Source: Zea mays
Taxonomy: Eukaryota; Streptophyta; Magnoliopsida; Poales; Poaceae
Direction: 5' to 3'
NCBI RefSeq assembly: GCF_902167145.1
Contig: NC_050101.1
Location: 132,896,990 to 132,960,989, forward strand
Length of the DNA stretch: 64,000 nt
Below the pieces are notes generated by a model. That model was not told the DNA's origin. It saw only the letters and a program-made list of their open reading frames with translations, and searched no databases. How positions within the stretch are numbered: position 1 is the first letter of the stretch; each line of letters starts with the position of its first letter. Shown in pieces: positions 1-12,600 of this stretch. The position numbers and the translations under genes are program-made.

Positions 1-69
1 ATACACCCCTAACCGAACAAGTCCTTAAGAACCCAACTCATTAACCTATTCCAAACCAATCCATCATCA

Positions 70-179
<110 letters not shown>

Positions 180-335
180 TAAAATATTTAACTGAAACTA
201 AGTCATATCCCAAATCACTCACTGCAGTGTTACTGAAAATAGAACAAACATAGAAATAGTTGCAGTGGTACAAAAACGACACAAAAAAAAGAAATAGTTA
301 TTTTTCTAATCAGACCGGGACTTTCATTAGGTGGC

Positions 336-600
336 TCACGCATAGCCAGTCATGCCAACGCTGGGAGTTGTCTTACTGATCCTTTTTGTAGCTTGGCTAG
401 TGGCCTTAGAATAGTACATGTAGAAGTAGACGTCCAAAATCATGGTGAACACCACGAAGACTGCTCCGGCAATAAACACTCCTTTGCGCAGAGTTTGGCA
501 GGTCCAGTTACCAGCATATACCATATCCCTATACTTGGTGTGGTATGCGTTCTTTGTTGCTCCGGCAATTAGGCAGGCCTCAGCAACTGCAAATGTGATC
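336..600 (-). CDS. DUF1218 gene, exon 3 (last)
   Basis: This exon completes the split Trp codon, then encodes ITFAVAEACLIAG, NAYHTKYR, CQTLRKGVFIAGAVF and the final membrane span, ending SVGMTGYA before TGA. The boundary at 600 is chosen because splicing the 114 bases 714-601 restores the family pattern; reading through adds 38 residues that are foreign to the family. Confidence 0.85.
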
Positions 601-3600
601 CTGCAAACATGTGCCACGAATATGTAAAACGTCGAAAGTACTGCAACACCATGAAAGTACTGAAAGTATTTTTTTTTTGTTGACATGTGTGATAGAGCAC
701 AGAACAGAAATAACCATGACGATGCGAAGTATATGATGGACCATGCTCTGCTTCCACCTGGTGCAAGTGGTGCACCGAAGCACATGCATCTTGTAACACC
801 CATGAGCAGTGAGTGGCCTGAGAGAAGAAACAGGAAAGCACCAACACCGTAGCCAGTAGCAATATCGGAGTCATAAACACAAAATGTGGCATTGGAGCTG
901 TCTGTGACTATTGAACCCTGTTATAAAAATGCAAAACATTATCAGAACTTCCAGCTCTTATGAATATGTTCAAATAAACTAATTTCCTTTTTTTATTTGT
1001 CGAAACCAACAGCACATGCTGAATGGTTTTTGACACATGGACCTAATGATTATATTGTTTTATTTATTACATGGAACTAAAACTGAATATACAAGATGTG
1101 GCGACGGCACCGCTACACACGAGAAAGTAAGAAGACATTAGTTTGGAAGGCTAAAATGGAAGTTCTATAGGACGGTGATTAGACCTGCTATGTTGTATTG
1201 TGTAGAATGTTGGCCTACGAAAAGATGACAAGTTCAACCGATAAGTGTTGTGAAAATATATATTTTTTGTTAGATTTATGGCCATACAAGAAGGGATTAA
1301 GTCAAGAACGATGATATATGTGATAGGTAGAGATAGCACCAACGAAAGAAAAACGGTTGAGATGGTTTGGATATGTCCAACGGAGACCTCCAGAGGATCC
1401 AAAGACGTAATAGTAATGAGAAAAGAGGCAGGGGCATACCGAAGTTGACATGAAAAGAGGCACTAAAAGGAGACTTAGAAGGATAGAATATACCAAAAAA
1501 TTAGCGTTGAATAGGAGTACATGGAAAAACAACTATCAAAGTGCCTTAACTTTGACTTGAAACTTCTTTGTGTTTTAACTCTAATTTACCCAACTTGCTC
1601 AGCACTAAAATACTTTATTGTTGTTATATTACATACATCAGTCATACTTGACTTTCTAAAAAAAAGCTCATAAGATTCGGTTTATAGCTGACTAAAATTG
1701 TCAAAATAGCATAATTAACTGTAATAAAGCAACTCTAAAACCAACGTCTAATAGGATCCTAAGGTGCAATAGTCATGGTTATCATGGCATCGTCTAAGCC
1801 GAGTTTATGTGGCCTAAGTAGCGCTCCTCAAGCCTTGAGTACAACTCCCCATAGGAGCGAATTTCAGGCTAAGGTAAAAAAAATCCTTCCGTCTGTTCCA
1901 CGCCAAAGCACAGGTCTAACGCTTGGTCATGGTCGTTCTCACATGGGCTACGGTGCCATTGTGTGGTTTTCTCGACCTGCGTAAGGTCTTCTTCTAAATA
2001 TAATGCCCGAGGGTTGTCTGTAACATCCCAATTTTCAACTACGAAATAAAGCTTATTTTAAAATTATTGATTGCTATGTTAGCTTAATCCAAACTATGCA
2101 AACCAGGGCCTCCATCGGTTATTCCTGGTTGTTCTTCTAAATTATAGCTCAAGCTTGTCTTTCACCATGGTAAATTCTAGAAAACGTCTCATGCCCGCCC
2201 GCGATAACGCACGCTAGACAGAGGGAGCCCACAACCAACCGTGGAAAAACACATGCGTGAAGAAACCGCAAGCCTGCCTCTAGCCGCCTTGGCATTTGTG
2301 CATCCTGGCAAGCCCCGCCTACACCCTCTGCCCTGAGACAGCCTTGTCGTACACGCCGAGCTGCTATATTAAAGTGTCGTGTTGTAGACCTTCAAGTGAC
2401 GCCTCAGTGCAGAAAGCCACTCCGGCAAGACCTCGTGCACCCACCTGAGCACACACCAGCCACTTGTCACAATCACAACTAAATGAATGCCCCACCATGA
2501 GCCAAGTTACCCTGCCAACCTCGGGATGTTGCGACTGCACTGTGACGACGTCACCGCTCACAGTATGCCGATCAAGACTCCCTCCATTATAAATTGTCGT
2601 TCCTCCGCCTATAAATATTGATGCCCTTACCATGGAACCTCACAGTCCAGCCACCATCTCATTGTCGCCCCCACATCCGAACAACACGTGCCTTACTCTT
2701 CAAACCAAAGAACAAGCCAGCACCGTCGATTTGAGCCATAGGTGAGCATGCCATGATCTTCGACCTCTTCCTCCCTCTCTCGAAGTCATTCTTAAACTAT
2801 AGAAGTTATGACCTTAGCATCAATTAAGACAACTTTCCTCATGGCCATAACTTGCCTATTGAAAATATGCAAGGAAAACCTCACTTAAACAATTGTCATA
2901 TAATAAGCATAACCAAGTTTCTAGAAGCTTCTACAATATTCATGATAAACCTTAACCATAAGCAAGACAACTTTCTAGGAACAACTATGGATAACCATGA
3001 TGTACATAGCCTTCTAGAACTCCCTACACTGATCATGATAAGTCATGAAGCATAGATATTTTTAGACCTCCCTAGAACTATGGTGATGTGTCATGATGAG
3101 GTGTCCCCCATGTAAGGTGGAGGTGACACATGCATGGTGAGGTGTCACTCATCCATGGCTCCTAGGTGCCTATATAAGGATGTGCCCCCCTCTTGCCATG
3201 ACATACCATCCCACCCCCATCCACACACATTCAAGGGCAAGGTAGAAGTAAAGTAGTCATAGTTCTTAAGGCGGTAAGGCGAGACAAGGCGTTGGGCCCC
3301 CGCCTGGACGCCTAGGGGATGCCTAGGCGCTTACTAAGGCGACGCCTTACCAATTAAAGAAAAAGGGAGAAAGAAAAAAAAAGAAGGAATGGGTAGAAGA
3401 GATGGCCCAGCCCACTAGGTAGGCAGCCCATATATCCTCCCTGATGGTTAGGGTTGCTCCCATCTCACTGTCGCTGCTCCTGTCTGTCACAGCATCGCTA
3501 CTCGTCCACATCACAGCATCGCTGCTCCTGCTCCCCCAAGCTCGGCGCTCCCCCGAGTCTCAGCGTCGCCGCTCCCCCGAGTTCTGCACCGCCGCTCCCT

Positions 3601-6600
3601 CGAGCTCGTCACTCCCCCGAGTTCTGCGCCGCCGATCCCGCTCCCCAAAGTCTCTGCTAGGCTTCTTCCCCCTCCCCTCTTGCCTCTCTTGTTGACTCTT
3701 GGATAGGCGACGGGGACGCCTAGACTTTTTGGCCGCCTGGACGCCTAGGCGTCGCCTAGACGACGCCTTTGCAACCATGAAAGTAGTGTTAAAGTATAGA
3801 AGCCCTTGCATAAGCATGTGTCCATGTTGTAAGTATTTTGTTATGCTGTAAAATTTCTATTTGCTTAGTGCATAAGTTGTGATCCATCTAAAGGAGTGCT
3901 CTGCCTCCCGGGATCACAAGGCTTCATTTGTAGGAGTGCTCTGCCTCCCGGAAGCCAGCTTCATCTGTAGGAGTGCTCTGCCTCCCGAAAGCAAATATGG
4001 CTGGCTTTATCGCCTATCGTGCACTAAGTAACTAGACATTAAATGTGAACTATTGTAATGTATTGATGTATGTTATTTTGATTGTTGTATATCCACTCGT
4101 GATGTCTCTTTAGTAGAACCAGTTCCAGAAGAGAACCCGGAGGAGCCAGGAGACGAAGAACATGACGCCGCGGACGCACAACTGAACGAAGGCAAGTCTC
4201 ATCGACCTCTTGCTTTGATCATGGTTGCTTCTAAGTGAGAAAATATATAAAACTTGCTAGACATAGTTGTTGCATAAGATACACCTGATATTGAGTGAAC
4301 AAGAGAAACTATGCATTGATGTCATGATGCATGTTGATTGCATGAATATCTTATACCTTGATACTTGATGAAACTGGATGGAAATGAGGCTAGAGTAGCA
4401 TAGTAAGTGTGGGAGCATGCACTACCGTGGTGGTAGACTTGCGACCGAATTGCCGTGGCGACATCTCAGGTTTGCTAGTTTTGGTTGGTGGCTACTCTGG
4501 TGAACCATATGAACTGTGTGTTGTGGTGCCATCTAACCTAACTTATTACCAATGTGATCGCATGAGCTTGTATGGGAAAGCCTTAGCCTAAACCACTGGC
4601 TGGCCTGTTAGTCATCCGAGGTGGATATGTTTTGGGTTGGAGACCTGAGTGGTCAGGACCCAGGGGTTTGTGGGCGCTAGGCGAGGTTGAGCCATGTTTG
4701 GGTGTCGGCTATGACAGAGCCGTCTTGGGACGGTGATGTGCGTGTGGGTACAGCGTACAACCTCTGCAGAGTGTATAATCCATTAGAATGGTCCGTGTCC
4801 TCGGTATAGGACAGATTATGGTGTGGACACTTCAACTAGTTGAGCTACCTGACTTATGAGATGGATAACAAGCATGGAAATAGTTCCAATAATGCATTCG
4901 TTAATCATGTTTATTGATCATCGCATACTAATATGTAACTTCCTCCCTGTAAGGGCGGGGTGGGACTTGTTGAGTACCTTTGTGCTCACCCATTATTTTT
5001 ACAGAGGATCCTGATTCCGTGGCCGAGGAATTTTGATTAGTTCGTGCCCTATACCCAAGTTTGGCGTGGTGCCGTTGTTGTAGAAGCCACCATGTGGGAA
5101 AAAGAGACTACCCTCGTGTTTATCTTATCGACTATAGTTCTTCTAGTTTGTATTATTATTGTACCCGAATGTACTAAATAAGGCTATGTATGACTTTGGC
5201 ACCACTTGTGTAATGTATTTCACCAGAGACTGTTTTCTGGTGCTTAAATACAAGTTAGCTTCGGTTGTTTAGACCGGGGCGTTATATTGTCTTACCCCTG
5301 CGGGTCGGGGAAAAAATCATGGCGTCGCCTAGTCGCCGCCTAGGTGTCTAATCGGCCGGGACTGGATGCCATGGCTGCTCGCCTCGCCTAGAATAAGTTA
5401 GGCGGGCGCCCAGGTAGGTCAAGCATAGTCATGATGCCTAGGCGTACACCCAGACGACGCCATGACTTAGCCGCACTAGCCCAGCCCATCTCTTATTCCC
5501 TGCTATCGTTGCTGCTAGCCACCAGGCGCTAGACTCATTGCTCCCCAGGCTGCCATCGCTAACCGGCGCCTGTCGCGCCCACGTCAACCACCTGCTCTGC
5601 ACTCACACCATGCCCACCACACCACACGTCGATCGCCCTTCTGTGCTGTTGGTATTGTCTCCTCTCCTTATGTGCTGATATGCTCTTCCTTGCTGAGTTG
5701 CTGGTATTGTAATGTCTTGCCTTCCTAAATTGCCTAAGTTGGTATTGCTTGATATATGTTATAATCTTGCGGCTTGACAAATGGATGCCTAGGCACCCAG
5801 GCACCTAGCTAGCAACTTGCCTCGCCATGACGCCATGACAACCATGGCAATAGTAATAGAAAGAGAGATAAAGGTAGACTTAAGTTGACATGAAAAAAGA
5901 CAATAACATGAAACATGAAATAATAAAATATATCCAAAGATTTAGCCTTGAATATAAGTGCGTGAAAAACAACTATGCACATGCCTTAACCTTGACTTAA
6001 GGCTTCTATTAGGTTTAACCCTAGTCAACTCTTTGTTGTTATTATTGTATTATATACATCAGTCATACTCGACATTCCAAGGAGGAGGTTTACAGCTAAC
6101 AAAAACTATCAAAAATACCCTAATTAACCGAATAAAGCAACACTAAACTTAAAACCAATATGGGAGCTCATCTATATAAAACTTTAAACATGGAGAGGTG
6201 TTCATCAAAAGTATTCACATCACTGTACCACAGTTTATCTACAGTGCTCCAAATCAGTTTTTCGCTCAAAGTTACATGTGAAAAATCAGTTTTTCACTAT
6301 CTTTGTTACCTGAATGAAATAACACATGCTACTTTCACGCTGAAATAATTAGCAGGCAATCTTTATTTGATTTTGTCCGAGAAATCGTAGCTTGATCCGT
6401 GCGAAAGGCAGGGGTGGTTTTAGCTAATAAAAATTCTCAACAATAAACATAATTCACTACAACTTGTGGACCCTGTTGATGAGCCAGGGACCGTGGAGCA
6501 GCTGGCGCCCAGTTCTGAGGATTCTATAGCTGTCACCTCTATTCCTTCCGCGAATTTACCTCTGCTTACTTGGGAAGAGGATAGACTTGGTGCTGCTGTG

Positions 6601-9600
6601 GTTCTAGACATTGTGTCTAACCAGGGTATTCCTCACCCTGTTGAGAGGCATAGATCTGTTGAGCCGCAGGATGCTGCCATTAATCGCAGAGGTGGCCTCC
6701 CTTCCAACCTTCAGGTATATTTTAGGCGAAAGCGTCACTCTAAGAAATGTTCTGCGCCGGATGCGCCTGCTGTTTCTTTCAATGACCTGGAGAAAATCAT
6801 CAAGCCAGTGGTACAGCTGCTGCCCATGCCGGTTGCCAAGATTAGAAGCAGTAAGACTGGTGTTGCTGTGCCTCGTCGGAGTAGGAGGGTGGCTGGTGTC
6901 AAGCCTTGTTCTCCAGGTCCGATCATCACTGAAGCCCAAAAGAAAGTCATCAGGAGTTTGGGTCTCGCAGCCACGGAAGAAGCCATTGATCAAAAAGCTC
7001 AAGACAACTATTTTAAGCTGTTCGAGGGGCGCCTGACGGACTCTCATCTTGCTGCACTTGCTGCTATTTTTGGCTGGCAGGCTGAGCGATTTGATGATTC
7101 CAGCAGCCCAGTTCTCCTGGCAGGCTGTTAATTCCTGCTGTCCTTGGTCGTGTTTATTTGTTTTCAATGAATCTATCAAACATTCTTGTATGGAATGCCC
7201 GTGGCCTTAATAATAAGGCTAGGCGAGATTATGTAAGAGACACAATTCTATCCTCCAAAGCTGATATTATTTGCCTCCAAGAGACTAAAGTGGCGTCGTT
7301 TTCTTCCCATCTGCTCCTATCTGTGTGTGGTTCAGATTTTGATAAGTTCTTGACCCTGCCTGCTGTTGGTACTCGTGGTGGCATTCTAATTGCATGGAAG
7401 GGAGCAGTTTGTCAAGTCATCTCCTCTCGTATTGATAATTTCTCGGTTTCAGTTCAGTTTGCTGGGATGGATGGTATGAATTGGTGGTTCACTGGTGTTT
7501 ATGGCCCGCAGGAAGATGATAGGAAAATTCAATTCCTCCAGGAGCTTCTTGATTTCAGAACCCTCTGCAGTGGTCCTTGGCTGTTGTCTGGGGATTTTAA
7601 CATGATCTATCAAGCTGCTGACAAAAATAATGCTAACCTGAATAGAGCTTTGATGGGCAGATTTCGAAGGTTTCTTGATGACTGCCTTCTTAAGGAAATT
7701 CCACTGCATGGTCGCAAATTTACATGGTCAAATGAAAGGTCTTCTCCAACTCTTGTACGACTTGATAGGGTGTTCTGTTGCAATGATTGGGAAGATTTCT
7801 TTCCTAATTCTCTCTTACAAAGTGCATCCTCGGGGGTGTCGGACCATTGTCCTCTTATTCTCAGCCTTAATGTCCAAACCCATAAGAAGAGGCGGTTTCA
7901 CTTTGAAAGTTATTGGCCCAAATTGCCGGGTTTCCTTGAGGCTGTCAGCCATAGCTGGAATGCTCCGGTCTCCATTGCTTGCCCTGTTGAGGGTATATTC
8001 TTAAAACTGCAGCGACTTAGCAAGGGGCTGCAAAAATGGAGCCATCACAAGGTTGGTAATGTAAAGCTGCAACTTGCTACTGCTAAGGAAATTCTGCACC
8101 GCCTTGAGATTGCCAGGGACAATAGAGTGCTCTCACCCGGGGAGGAATGGCTTAGAAAAAAATTGAAACTGCATTGCCTCGGTTTGGCATCATTGGAGCG
8201 CACTATTGCGAGGCTTCGCTCTCGCATTTTGTATCTACAAGAGGGTGATGCAAATACTTCTTTCTTCCATCAGCAAGCCCGCTACCGCAAGAAAAAGAAC
8301 TTTATTGCAAAATTCCAGGTTGAGGAACGTATTGTCACCTCACAGGAAGAAAAACAGCAAGCAGCCTTGGATTTTTATGATAACCTGCTAGGTACAGCTG
8401 AACTTAGGGACTACACCCTGGACTTACACAGCCTGGGCATTCAACAACATGATTTGGGGGATCTTGAGCTTGTTTTTTCTATGGAGGAGGTTTGGTCAGT
8501 TGTAAAAGATCTGCCTTTGGACAAGGCTCCTGGGCCAGATGGTTTCACAGGTCGTTTTTATAAGGTTTGCTGGGATATCATCAAGGAGGATATGATGGGT
8601 GCTTTGCTTGCTGTGCAATGTGGGCATGTCTCCAAACTCAAACTCCTCAACACGGCTTTTATCACCCTCCTGCCTAAGAAGGTGGATGCCCTGCTGGTCA
8701 AGGATTACAGGCCAATAAGCCTTGTTCACAGCTTTGCTAAGTTGGTGACCAAAGTGCTAGCAGCTCGGTTGGCACCCCACCTGCCAAGTATGGTCTCTAT
8801 CAACCAAAGTGCCTTTATCAAAGGTAGGAGTATACAAGACAATTTCCTACTGGTGCAGCAACTTACCAGATCATTACACCACTCAAAAGAGCCTCACATC
8901 CTGCTGAAGTTGGATATTTCCAAGGCCTTTGACTCGATATCCTGGCCATTCCTGCTTGACATGTTACAACACTTGGGTTTTGGTCGAAGCTGGTGCAACC
9001 TTATTAGTCTGTTGCTTTGCACTTCCTCTACACGGATCCTTGTCAATGGCGAGCCTGGGGAATACATTCTGCATCATAGGGGTCTTCGGCAAGGCGATCC
9101 TTTGTCCCCCATGCTGTTTATCCTTGTCATGGAGGCTTTGAATGCTATGGTCAGTTATGCTTTCAGGGAACATATGCTGCAGCCGATTGCAAATCAACAT
9201 GCCAAACATTGTATCTCCTTCTATGCTGACGATGTTGTTTTGTTCATGCGGCCCTCTCATCAGGATATCTCAGCAATTATCAGCATTTTAGACATCTTTG
9301 GTCATGCTACTGGGTTAAAAACGAACATCTCCAAAAGTTCTGTTACACCCATTCAATGTGGAGCGAATGAGCTGACCACCATTTCTGCCTTGTTACCATG
9401 TGCTACAAAAAATTTTCCCTGCACTTACTTGGGGATTCCTCTATCAATCCGTAGGCTTGCTAACTCTGATCTCCTGCCGCTTGTTGATAAAGTTGCTGAT
9501 AAACTTCCAGGATGGAAAGCTAATCTTCTCAGCCGGGCTGGTCGTCTTGTCATGGTTAAGACAGTGTTGTCTTCTGTCCCTATCTATCTTATGCTTGCTT

Positions 9601-12600
9601 TAGAACTACCTAAATGGGTTTTTAAGGCAATCGATAAGAGGAGACGAGGCTTTCTTTGGAAGGGGCAAGGTGATGCAAATGGAGGTAACTGTCTCGTGTC
9701 TTGGGAAGCTGTCCAGCGGCCTCTCAAGTATGGTGGTCTGGGTATTCTCAACCTGGAGATGTTTGGATGGGCCCTACGTGCCAGGTGGTTTTGGTTACAA
9801 AAGACTGACGCGTCAAGGCCATGGGCTGGTCTCCCTATTCGAGTGCACCGTAATGCAAAGGCCCTCGTTGATGTGGCTATTACCTCAGTGGTAGGCAGTG
9901 GTGAATCTGTGAAGTTCTGGTCTGATCGTTGGCTCCTTGGTAAAACTGTGGCTGAACACTGTCCAACCCTTATCCAAGTGATTTCTAGAAGGGCTTTAAA
10001 GCGAAGAACAGTAGCTGAGGGGCTCACAAATCGTCAATGGGTGTCAGATATTCGGGGAGGATTGTCTGTAACGGTCCTAGTAGAGTATCTGCAGCTATGG
10101 AACTTGGTTGATGGGGTAGTTCTGCAACCTGACATCGCAGACCAACACATCTGGCGCCTCTCTGCTCATGGTACTTATTGTAGCAAATCGGCCTATGATG
10201 CTCTCTTTGTTGGCTCTATCCCTTTTGGCCCTTGGCGACGTGTCTGGAAGACCTGGGCCCCCTTACGATGCAAATTCTTTGTATGGTTGGCAATCAAAAA
10301 CAGGGTTTGGACAGCTGATCGACTTGCAAAAAGAGGTCTGCCCCATCCAGTTGCTTGCCCTCTGTGTGATCAGGCCGAGGAAACCATCCAGCATATTCTT
10401 GTCTCTTGCGTGTTCGCTCGGCAGATATGGACGTCCATGCTACACAATTTAGGCCTCCTTGCCATTGTGCCTCAGCATGGATGCACTCGTTTCTCAAATT
10501 GGTGGTGCCAAAGTATCAAGAAAGTGGAGAAGAGTCTAAGAAAAGGTCTTAATTCCTTGATCATTTTGGTTGCTTGGGAGATTTGGAAGCATCGTAATGC
10601 TTGTGTTTTTGAGGGGGTTGTGCCCTGCACCCAGCGAGTTCAGAGTGCTGTGATTGAGGAGGGCAACGTCTGGTGTTTGGCTGGTGCATCAGCTCTGCAG
10701 GACCTCCTGCTGCGCAAGCTCCCTAGGGGACCTTAGCAGTTTTCCTGCTGGTAGTCGTTTTTGGTCGGGTTGTTACCTTGTGTGTGTGTGTGGTGCGTTG
10801 TGTTTTTTCCGGAGGGGTCTCGGCCTAGGGGCCTTTGTAATTAGGGGTTGACAAGTCTTGTCTCTCCTATGTTCTTTTTTTCTTCTTAATATAATGACAC
10901 GCAGCTCTCCTGCGTTTGTTCAAAAAAAAAAGCTTATGACCTGTGCAATGATGGTTGGTGAAACATGAAATCATGTGATGGAAATGGAATTTACACCGAA
11001 AAACTAATTGCAAATGTTTTGTAATGAGATAGTCAATTTAATTCATTCAAAATTCAATATTGCTGGTGCATATTTAGACCATTGGAAGACAAACAATTAG
11101 ACCATATTTATCAATAAGTTAATATACATATGTTGGACAATACTTATTTTACACTTTCACAATTAACCTGAATGTCATGTGATCTGAATCACTGTAGATG
11201 GCTATAGGTTCAATTCTGGCAACTAAGACCACAAAACCTCTATCTTAAAATCCTGCAGCTCAATAAAATAACATAAATTGGATCTTGGTTGCTTCAGGTT
11301 GTAACATGAGGAGAAGGTGATTGACCAAAAAATGATAACTGGAATGGTATTGAGGGACTCAAATGTTCTAAATGTTTCAAAGCCAGAGTACCTATAAACA
11401 AATTACAAGTCTGTGCTCCACAGTTCAAACCTAAATTCAAACTTTTACAGCATAAAACTTGCAAATTGGCCCTCATTTGGAGCCAAAAAACACCTATCAG
11501 CAGGGCAGGAACCAGGTGTAGCATGAGCAAGATCCGTACAATGAAAGTTAGACAAAGGCATTACCTGAGATTATTTATTTATTGCCAATATGATTTGTAT
11601 GTTATTGAAAAAAAGTCTACATAACCACCTACCATATCGAGGGTTGACTACATAACCTCTTAGCTATAAAAAGATGCATTGTTAACCATAAAGTATCTAA
11701 TAACTTTCAAACAAACCCTGGTATGTTTTTAGGTCTACCACGCTAGTATGTTTACCCATGCTTATATGAAGGCCCATCTGCAAATGGGTACATTTTTTTA
11801 TTTTTCTTTTACCCATCGTCCTCAAAGAGTCACAGCTCCCCTTTTCTCTCATCTCTCTTTCTGGAATCCTCCACGCCTCAACCTTCCGACACTCATCGAC
11901 AACATGTAGCTCAAGTGCCGCTCCTAGACCCAAACCATCCCATCCCACATCCTACCTCTTTCTCGCCATCTCCTCCCATGGCTACCTCAACAACAAATTT
12001 CCTTTCCCTACCAAACCACTGCCACCTCATAAAGTTTGGCGGCGGGTGACGAAACGGACGGATCTTGACAGTGTAGAGAAAGAAAACATGGCACCCTATT
12101 TTGTGCCCACGGGGGTTGAGGATGGCGTCAATTCACCTACAGAGGCAGCTTTGATCGTTAGGTGTTGATCTGTGTGGACAATTGAACCAAGTCGATCCCC
12201 CTTCGTGATACAGATGGTGAACCTCCTAAGGATCCTACACGTTGTCAACATATTGTATGGAGTCTTGTTTACCTTGGTATCATTTGTCCTGACATTTCAT
12301 ATTCTATACATATTTTGAGTCAGTTTGTTTCTGCTCCCACCCAACTCCACTATAATCACTTCCTTCATGTCCTACGATATCTTCATGGGATTATATCTAG
12401 ACACTTATTCTTTTCACGCTCTAGCTCTTTCAGCTTCAGACTTATTGTGATGCTACCTAGGTTAGTGATTTCTCTGATTATCGATCTCTTTCTATCTATT
12501 GTGTTTTTCTTGGTAGTTCCCTTATTGCTTGGAAGACTAAGAAGCGGTTAGCAGTTTCTCATTCGAGTGCGGAGGTTGAATTGCATGCTATGGCTCTTTT

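Larger units (their letters stand above)
6424..10931 (+). mobile_element. L1-type LINE, 5'-truncated, with poly(A) tail
   Basis: Comprises the ORF1 remnant, complete ORF2, a 185-base 3' untranslated region rich in T and G, and an A10 tail at 10922-10931. The exact 5' end is uncertain and may be a little before 6424. I found no clean target duplication: AGCTT near 6391 and after the tail is too short to count. Confidence 0.85.

Noticed and set aside
601..714. A 38-residue extra domain in the DUF1218 protein
   Set aside because: The segment has GT/AG ends, interrupts a membrane span, and its removal restores the family pattern, so I treat it as an intron.
3444..3695. Small Ser/Pro/Arg-rich ORFs
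   Set aside because: They lie within the hAT element's GC-rich interior and show no conserved features.
6391..10950. Target duplication of the LINE based on AGCTT near both ends
   Set aside because: Only five bases match before the sequences diverge; too weak to set the 5' boundary.
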